Origin: Polyodon spathula
Taxonomy: Eukaryota > Chordata > Actinopteri > Acipenseriformes > Polyodontidae
NCBI RefSeq assembly: GCF_017654505.1
Contig: NC_054570.1
Location: forward strand, 3,986,044 to 4,050,043
DNA length: 64,000 bases
Reading direction: 5' to 3'
Shown here: positions 58,608-64,000 of the stretch, one piece after another
Numbering within the stretch: position 1 is the stretch's first letter
Layout of the letters: every line of letters begins with the position of its first letter
The notes under the pieces: generated by a model
What the model saw: the letters and a program-made list of their open reading frames with translations, nothing else
Told to the model about the DNA's origin: nothing
The model's database searches: none
Made by a program: the position numbers and the translations under genes

Positions 58608-59921
58608 CAGTGCCGTGAAAATGTATTTGCCCCCTGTCTGATTTTTTTGCACATTTTTCACATTGAATTTGGTCAAATCTTTTTGTGGGTTGCAGTAGTA
58701 TATATATAGAGGGAGTCTGAGAGAAAAAATGACACCAAAGTTTGGTGCTTCTTTCATTTGTTTGGTGTGCAAGGTAACCAAACATGCAATCTTCAGGTGT
58801 GAAAAAGTTATTGTCACCCCTAGTTATGTCAACCCAATTAAAGGGATAATTAGATGTTGAATACTTTGGTTAACAATCAGGCCTGATTTGGCCAGCCCTG
58901 CCCAATATAAATCTGACTAACTTTGGCCCTTAATATCAGAGTGAAGTTGTCAGCACCCAGGTTCTAGTGGCACATCGTGCCACGATCAAAAGAAATTCCA
59001 GAAGACCTCTGGAAAAAAGCTGTTGATGCCTATCAATCTGGAAAGGGTTACAAAGCCATTTCTAAGGCTCTGGGGCTCCACCAAACCACAGTCAGAGCCA
59101 TATTTTCCAAATGAAGAAAGTTTGGGAGGGTAGTGAATCTTCTCAGGAGTGGCCATCCTGCCAAAATTTATCCAAGAGCAAGGTGTAAAATCATCCAGGA
59201 AGTCACAAAGAACCCTAGAACAACATCCAGGGATCTGCAGGCCTCCCTCACCTCGGCTAAGGTCAGTGTTCATGACTCCACCACCAGAAAGACACTGGGC
59301 AAAAATGGGATTCATGGCAGAGTAGCAAGGCAGAAACCACTGCTCACTAAGAAGAACATGAATGCTCGTCTCAAGTTTGCCAAAAAGCACCTGGATGACC
59401 CTCAGAAGTTCTGGAACAACGGTCAAGCATGGTGGTGTCATGTTTTGGGGATGCTTTGCTGCATCACGACAACAAATTTAAAGTTTTGGAACGGCCTAGT
59501 CAAAGTCCAGACCTAAAGTCCATTGAGATGTTGTGGCAGGACCTGAAACGAGCAGTTTATGCTCGAAAACCCACAAACGTCACCGAGTTGAAGCAGTTCT
59601 GCATGAAGGAGTGGGCCAAAATGCCTCCACGGTGCTGTGAGAGACTGATCAATAACTACAGGAAGTGTTTGGTTGCAGTTATTGCTGTTAAAGGTGGCGT
59701 AACCAGTTATTGAGTCTAAGGGGGTGATTACTTTTTCGCACGGGGGCATTGGGTGTTGCATAACTTTCTTTAATAAATAAATGAAATAAGTATCAAAATG
59801 TTGTGTTATGTGTTCACTCAGGGTCCCTTTTATCTAATATTAGATTTTGGTTGAAGATCTGATAACATTCAGTGTCAACAATATGCAAAAATGCAGAAAA
59901 TCAGACAGGGGGCAAATACTT
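58608..59921 (+). mobile_element. Tc1-like transposon, tandem copy 3 (internal deletion)
   Basis: Same site and ends as the other two. Sequence from the first catalytic Asp region is deleted near 59,418 (GGAACAACGGTCAAGC joins two parts that are about 140 bp apart in copy 2). It retains the fuller helix-turn-helix-to-linker part (LGKNGIHGRVARQKPLLTKK). Confidence 0.9.
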
Positions 59922-60391
59922 ACACAAGAGCAGAAGGTTGTCTTTAGGCTTGGGATCCTAATCTATACAGTTATATTATATTGTACAGTACAAAGGATCT
60001 GTCTTTCTAAGCAAACTCTACTGCCTCACAATGTCACAGTGCAGGAGCAAGTGGGCACCATGCCATAGGATGCAGTGAAACGGCTTGCCTTAGTAGAGTA
60101 ACTCCTCCTCGACTGGGAGTATATATTCTTTCTATCTGCATATAGAGACCACGTCATTAAGAGAGCAGCTACCCTCACTGTTACACACAGGAGAGACATG
60201 TGCTGTAAAATCCATTCTGATTGGGTATTTATTGTATTGATTTAAAAGCATTGATCCCTTCGGAATGAGTGAGACAGCATGTCATTGTGAGCATTGCCCA
60301 GATGGAGACAGCAGCATAGACACAGCTTCAGTACAATACATTAAAACAACACACTTGAAATATAAATGATACTTCTTTTATTTTCATACAG

Positions 60392-60433
60392 ATGCAATCC
60401 CCTCAGACCCTCCTTCAACGTCGCTCTCTGAAG
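60392..60433 (+). CDS. Right lectin gene: stalk exon 9 (type A)
   Basis: Encodes DAIPSDPPSTSLSE, with Ser in place of the second conserved Pro. First of three A exons spaced exactly 162 bp. Confidence 0.77.
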
Positions 60434-60553
60434 GTATGGATTGTAACCAGTTCAGTTTGATTGAAAGCCCACAGCAGAAATGTGATTGTAATACATTACT
60501 GAATTATTGTATTTATTATTATTTATTAATTATTGATTCATTTGTTTCTCCAG

Positions 60554-60595
60554 ATGCAACCCCCTCAGACCCTCCTTCAACGCCGCTCTCTGAAG
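60554..60595 (+). CDS. Right lectin gene: stalk exon 10 (type A)
   Basis: Encodes DATPSDPPSTPLSE; its flanks, including GTATGGAGTGTAACC, match both neighbouring introns. Confidence 0.77.
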
Positions 60596-60715
60596 GTATG
60601 GAGTGTAACCAGTTCAGTTTGATTGAAAGCCCACAGCAGAAATGTGATTGTAATACATTACTGAATTATTGTATTTATTATTATTTATTAATTATTGATT
60701 CATTTGTTTCTCCAG

Positions 60716-60757
60716 ATGCAACCCCCTCAGACCCTCCTTCAACACCGCTCTCTGAAG
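60716..60757 (+). CDS. Right lectin gene: stalk exon 11 (type A)
   Basis: Encodes DATPSDPPSTPLSE; followed by the GTATGGAGTTAGATCC flank that always precedes the next stalk type. Confidence 0.77.
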
Positions 60758-60967
60758 GTATGGAGTTAGATCCTGGAGTCAGTTCAATTTTGATTTATGA
60801 ATGACTTGAAGAAATTGTGACTGGCTAATATGACCTAGCTGACAAAAATACAACTTCAGCTAAGCTGATGATTTTCATTGTGAGCATTGCCCTGGGCGAG
60901 ACAGTTTCTTTACAATACATTTGAGCAAAAAATGTACCACCCTTCTTTTTTTTTAATCTTCTCACAG

Positions 60968-61009
60968 ATCCCAAAACCACAAGCCCCCCTTCCACTCCGA
61001 TCTCTCAAG
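60968..61009 (+). CDS. Right lectin gene: stalk exon 12 (type C)
   Basis: A third sequence class, DPKTTSPPSTPISQ, 42 bp, phase 1-1, after TTCTCACAG. It occurs only once in the window, in the non-duplicated part after the array. Confidence 0.72.
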
Positions 61010-61094
61010 GTATGGAGTGTAATCAGTTCAGTGTGATTCATGACCCAAAGCAGGAATCTGGCTTTCTTATCTTTATTTCTCTATCTTTTTACAG

Positions 61095-61136
61095 AAGCAG
61101 AATCCTCGAGCCCCCCTTCCACTCCGGTCTCTCAAG
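61095..61136 (+). CDS. Right lectin gene: stalk exon 13 (type B)
   Basis: Encodes EAESSSPPSTPVSQ, differing from the three array copies by Thr for Ile. It is followed by the same sequence as they are, but without the Tc1 (the site reads AGACCTGTATAAG), so it represents the empty site. Confidence 0.75.
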
Positions 61137-61229
61137 GTCTGTGCAGTTTGTAGAGTGCAGTGTGTTCAGTGTGATTGACAGCCCACCTCCTGTGTCGTGT
61201 GATCCACTAGACCTGTATAAGTAAGGGTC

Positions 61230-63382
61230 TACTTAAATCGCGATAAATTTAAACGGGACTGCCAGGCCGCTAAGAACGAGGGCTGGCAGTGGAGGGAGTC
61301 CGAAAGGTTTCAGGCGGGGGCGATTGGCGAAGAGTCCGGGGGGGGGGCCGCGGAGCCAGCACTGGGGTCTGGCTCGGCTGCCACCGCTCGGTACCGACCC
61401 GATCTCGAGCTGGAAGCCGTGGGAGCTGATTTTTTAGCTCACTCCCGTGATTTCCGACTCGAGCAAGGGCGTGACGATGTGCTGGGCAGGCTCTTTGACC
61501 AAGCAGCGGTGGTTAATGGTCGGGTGGTCGAGCCCAGACGCGCCGCCACGTACCCCCACTTTGAAATTGATCGAGCCCTTCTGTACCGTGTTGATAAATT
61601 ACCCCAGACAGGTGAAGTGCGTCACCAGTTGCTCATTCCTCAGCATTTTAAGGAGGATTTGTTGCAGCTCGCTCACGCTATTCCCCTGTCTGGTCATTTG
61701 GGAAGGGACAAAACTAAAGCGAGGCTAGTGACACGGTTCTTTTGGTTGGGGCTGGATGGTGACGTCAAGCGGTTTTGTAAACGTTGTGGGGAATGTCAGA
61801 AAGCCAGCCCAAGAGCCATCCCACGAGCCCCACTGGTGCCCTTGCCCCTAGTGGAAGCTCTGTTTGAGCGTATTGGGATGGACATAGTTCGGCCACTGGA
61901 GAGGAGCGCGGCGGGATACACCCACCTACTGGTCAGTCTGGATTACGCTACGCGAAAAGGGTCAGTACAGATTGCAGAGAATCTGACACCAACACAGAGG
62001 GAGCAAGCTCACAATCTGGTGGCGGAGTTTCCTGACGTGTTCTCTCCCGTCCCGGGGCAGACTCGAGTAGCCCATCATCACATTGATATTGAGCCGGGGG
62101 CACTAGTTCGTATACCTGAACGTAAAAGACAGGTAATAAAGGCAGAGATTGATAAAATGCTTCGACTCGGGGTAATAGAAGAGCCCCAAAGTGACTGGAA
62201 CAGTCCTATAGTTTTAGTAGATAAGCCAGACAGGTCAACTCGGTTTTGTATTGATTTCAGGCGAATTAATGAAAAATCGAAGTTTGACTCTTATCCGATG
62301 CCCCGGGTAGATGAGTTGCTGGAGCGTCTAGGCACGGCTCATTTTATGACGACACTGGATTTAACGAAGGGGTACTGGCAGATACCCCTGACTCCGGAAT
62401 CTAGAGAGAGGACGGCGTTTTCGACTCCCTTCAGGTTATACCAATTCAGGACCGTGCCCTTTCGGTTGCACAGAGCACCCGCCACTTTCCAGCGGATGAT
62501 GGATCGCATCTTGCAGCAGTACACCACTGCTTACATAGATGACGTGGTTATCCACAGTGAGGTGGCGTGTAATGTGCGTGTGTAAGGTGGTGGCTGTGCT
62601 GCAATCCTTGCGGGAGGCGGGGATCACTGCTAAGCCAAAGAAGTGTGCCTTTGGGAAGAATGATTCAGAGTATTTGGGGTATCAAGTAGGGGGCGGCCAC
62701 ATCAGACCGCTGGTTTTTAAGGTGAAATCCTTGACTGACTGGCTGGTTCCTACGACCAAAACCCAGGTGCACTCTTTCTTGGGACTAGCGGGCTATTGTA
62801 GGAAGTTCATCCCGGGCTTCGCCATGCTCGCTGCTCCCTTGACAGACCTCACCCGAAAGGCTGCCCCAAATACGGTTCGGTGGACGGAGTCGTGCCAGAG
62901 GGCCTTCCTTGCTTTGAAGCGAAGGCTGTGTATCAAGCCAGTGCTGTGCAGCCCGGATTTTAGTAAGAGGTTCACCCTGCAGACGGATGCGTCAGAGACA
63001 GGTCTCGGGGCCGTGTTGTCTCAGGAGGTTCGGGGAAGTGAGCACCCGGTCCTGTACGTCAGCAGGAAGCTTCTTCCCCGTGAGAAGAATTATAGCACCA
63101 TCGAGACGGAGTGTCTCGCAGTAAAATGGGCAGTCGAGTCACTCTGGTACTACCTCCTGGGGCGACACTTCACCCAGGATCATGCCCCCTTAGCATGGCT
63201 TCACCGGATGAAGGATAACAATGCCAGGATCACACGGTGGTACTTGGCCATGCATCCCTATGCCTTCCGGGTAGTTCACCGAGCAGGGAAACTGCATCAA
63301 AATGCAGATTTTTTCTCTCGGGGAGGCATGGGGGTGTAGGATTTTCGAATGAACCAGTGGTGTCATTTTGAGGGGGAGGATA
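61230..63382 (+). mobile_element. Ty3/gypsy-type element with integrase domain ahead of RT
   Basis: The frame at 61,419-62,585 starts with an integrase N-terminal zinc finger (His...His in SGHLGRDKTKARLVTRFFWL, CKRCGECQKASP), continues into the first integrase-core Asp (RIGMDIVRPLERSA) and then passes without a stop into an RT domain (IDKMLRLGVIEEPQSDWNSP, FCIDFRRINEKSKFDSYPMP, catalytic YIDDVVIHS). A frameshift near 62,565-62,585 leads to the frame 62,539-63,339 with the RT connection (FLGLAGYCRKFIPGF), RNase H (LQTDASETGLGAVLSQ, ETECLAVKWAVE) and its C-terminus (HQNADFFSRGG). The rest of the integrase core is missing. No gag or 5' LTR is visible. It lies between stalk exon 13 and the CTLD3 exon. 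Confidence 0.85.
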
Positions 63383-63720
63383 TGTAACAGGGGGAGATCT
63401 GTGCTGACTCTGCTGGCGTGTTCACAGTGCTGCAGGAAGAGGGCAGCGGTTGTCCAACACCCGCCCCGCGGTCACAGCAGTGACACGGAGAGGTGGCAGA
63501 GAGGGTGTGTGGCTTTCCCTCTCTCTGAGTGGCCAAGAGCCGGGGGAATTGATAGCCCTATAAAATAACACTCTGCTGTTCCTTCAGGTCTGCCCTTTTA
63601 GACATGCTGTGTGTACGGAGGCGCTGTAGCCTCACTGCGCCTTTCTGTTTGTCCCTCACGCAAAAAACCGCAACTCCTTTTGGCTGCAAATGCATATTTT
63701 ATACAGTGAGGCTTTATTCA
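63383..63720 (+). repeat. 3' LTR of the gypsy element (end approximate)
   Basis: A polypurine tract (AGGGGGAGGATA, about 63,371-63,382) precedes TGTAACAGGGGGAGATCTGT at 63,383. A TATA-like CCTATAAAATAAC lies near 63,558. The right boundary could not be fixed because no second LTR is present for comparison. Confidence 0.6.
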
Positions 63721-63848
63721 TTTTATACACGAGTGATAATATTGCCCTGATAATCTGTAATCTGAACCACACTGCTGTCATTCAGAAATGTAGATGGCAG
63801 CTGTAGAAGCACAATTTAAATATTACTACAAACACCAACCCAAAAGCA

Positions 63849-63849
<1 letters not shown>

Positions 63850-63886
<37 letters not shown>

Positions 63887-63887
63887 G
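63850..63887. repeat. (TTA)n microsatellite at a splice acceptor
   Basis: About 12 TTA units run directly into the acceptor TTAGCAG of the next exon, taking the place of a usual pyrimidine tract. Confidence 0.9.
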
Positions 63888-63888
63888 C

Positions 63889-64000
63889 AGGCACTCCAGT
63901 CCCTGAGGCGCTCCACCTGATCTCTCACAGTATGGTCTGGCCGGAGGCTTGGCAGTACTGCAAGGATCGCTACACTGACCTAGTGAGCCTCACAGGCCTG
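63889..64000 (+). CDS. Right lectin gene: CTLD3 exon, truncated by window end
   Basis: After TTATTATTAGCAG the sequence reads in phase 1 as (G)GTPVPEALHLISHSMVW-type sequence, then PEAWQYCKDRYTDLVSLTGL, the start of another C-type lectin-like domain (Trp-x-x-AxxYC and the TDLVSL strand). The entry phase matches the stalk exons, so it can splice from 61,136 across the gypsy element. This third domain has no counterpart in the left gene within the window. The weak acceptor (A/T repeat rather than pyrimidines) leaves some doubt about its use. Confidence 0.78.

Noticed and set aside
60436..60804. A 122-codon frame through two stalk exons and their introns
   Set aside because: It reads straight across AG/GT borders present in every copy of the exon; the intron part is low-complexity and not conserved as protein.

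Overview
This window is vertebrate genomic DNA, most likely from a ray-finned fish. The genes are split by GT-AG introns, and the repeats belong to fish-typical families: CR1 and RLE-type LINEs, Tc1, hAT, DIRS-order tyrosine-recombinase elements and Ty3/gypsy elements. The combination of LINE families recalls a non-teleost lineage such as sturgeon or paddlefish, but that is recall only. I see no bacterial features, no CRISPR array and no tRNA or rRNA gene that I can support.

The dominant structure is a very large imperfect palindrome centred at about 27,961. The left arm runs from about 8,800 to 27,808 and the right arm from 28,114 to about 53,480, separated by a 305-bp spacer. Six collinear inverted blocks can be matched. 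In the innermost block (26,640-27,808 against 28,114-29,282) positions pair at a constant sum of 55,922. Each arm carries its own insertions: two DIRS-like elements and an expanded intronic minisatellite on the left; two solo LTRs, a Tc1 element, an RLE LINE with a CR1 piece in it, and a hAT relic on the right.

Each arm carries one copy of a secreted C-type lectin gene, so the two genes point away from each other across the palindrome core. Both copies have a signal-peptide exon (18,022-18,058 minus; 34,286-34,322 plus), a CTLD1 exon (12,488-12,832; 39,723-40,067), a CTLD2 exon (9,625-9,966; 52,481-52,822) and then tiny 42-bp Pro/Ser/Thr-rich stalk exons. All coding exons up to the stalk join in phase 1. 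The left gene has two stalk exons and appears to finish in charged C-terminal exons at 5,405-5,479, 5,205-5,293 and 4,843-4,989. The right gene has at least 13 stalk exons (53,418-61,136), multiplied by about 3.3 tandem copies of a roughly 2.4-kb unit that each carry the same decayed Tc1 transposon. A gypsy element follows, and then a third CTLD exon begins at 63,889 and leaves the window.

Layout: 1-4,450 repeats and a CR1 3' end; 4,843-18,058 left lectin gene, with a gypsy-like LTR element (5,676-8,292) and a DIRS element in its introns; 18,239-20,985 composite insertion with a second DIRS element; 22,539-32,510 palindrome core with paired 32-bp and 25-bp minisatellites; 34,286-64,000 right lectin gene, whose second intron is a 12-kb transposon graveyard.
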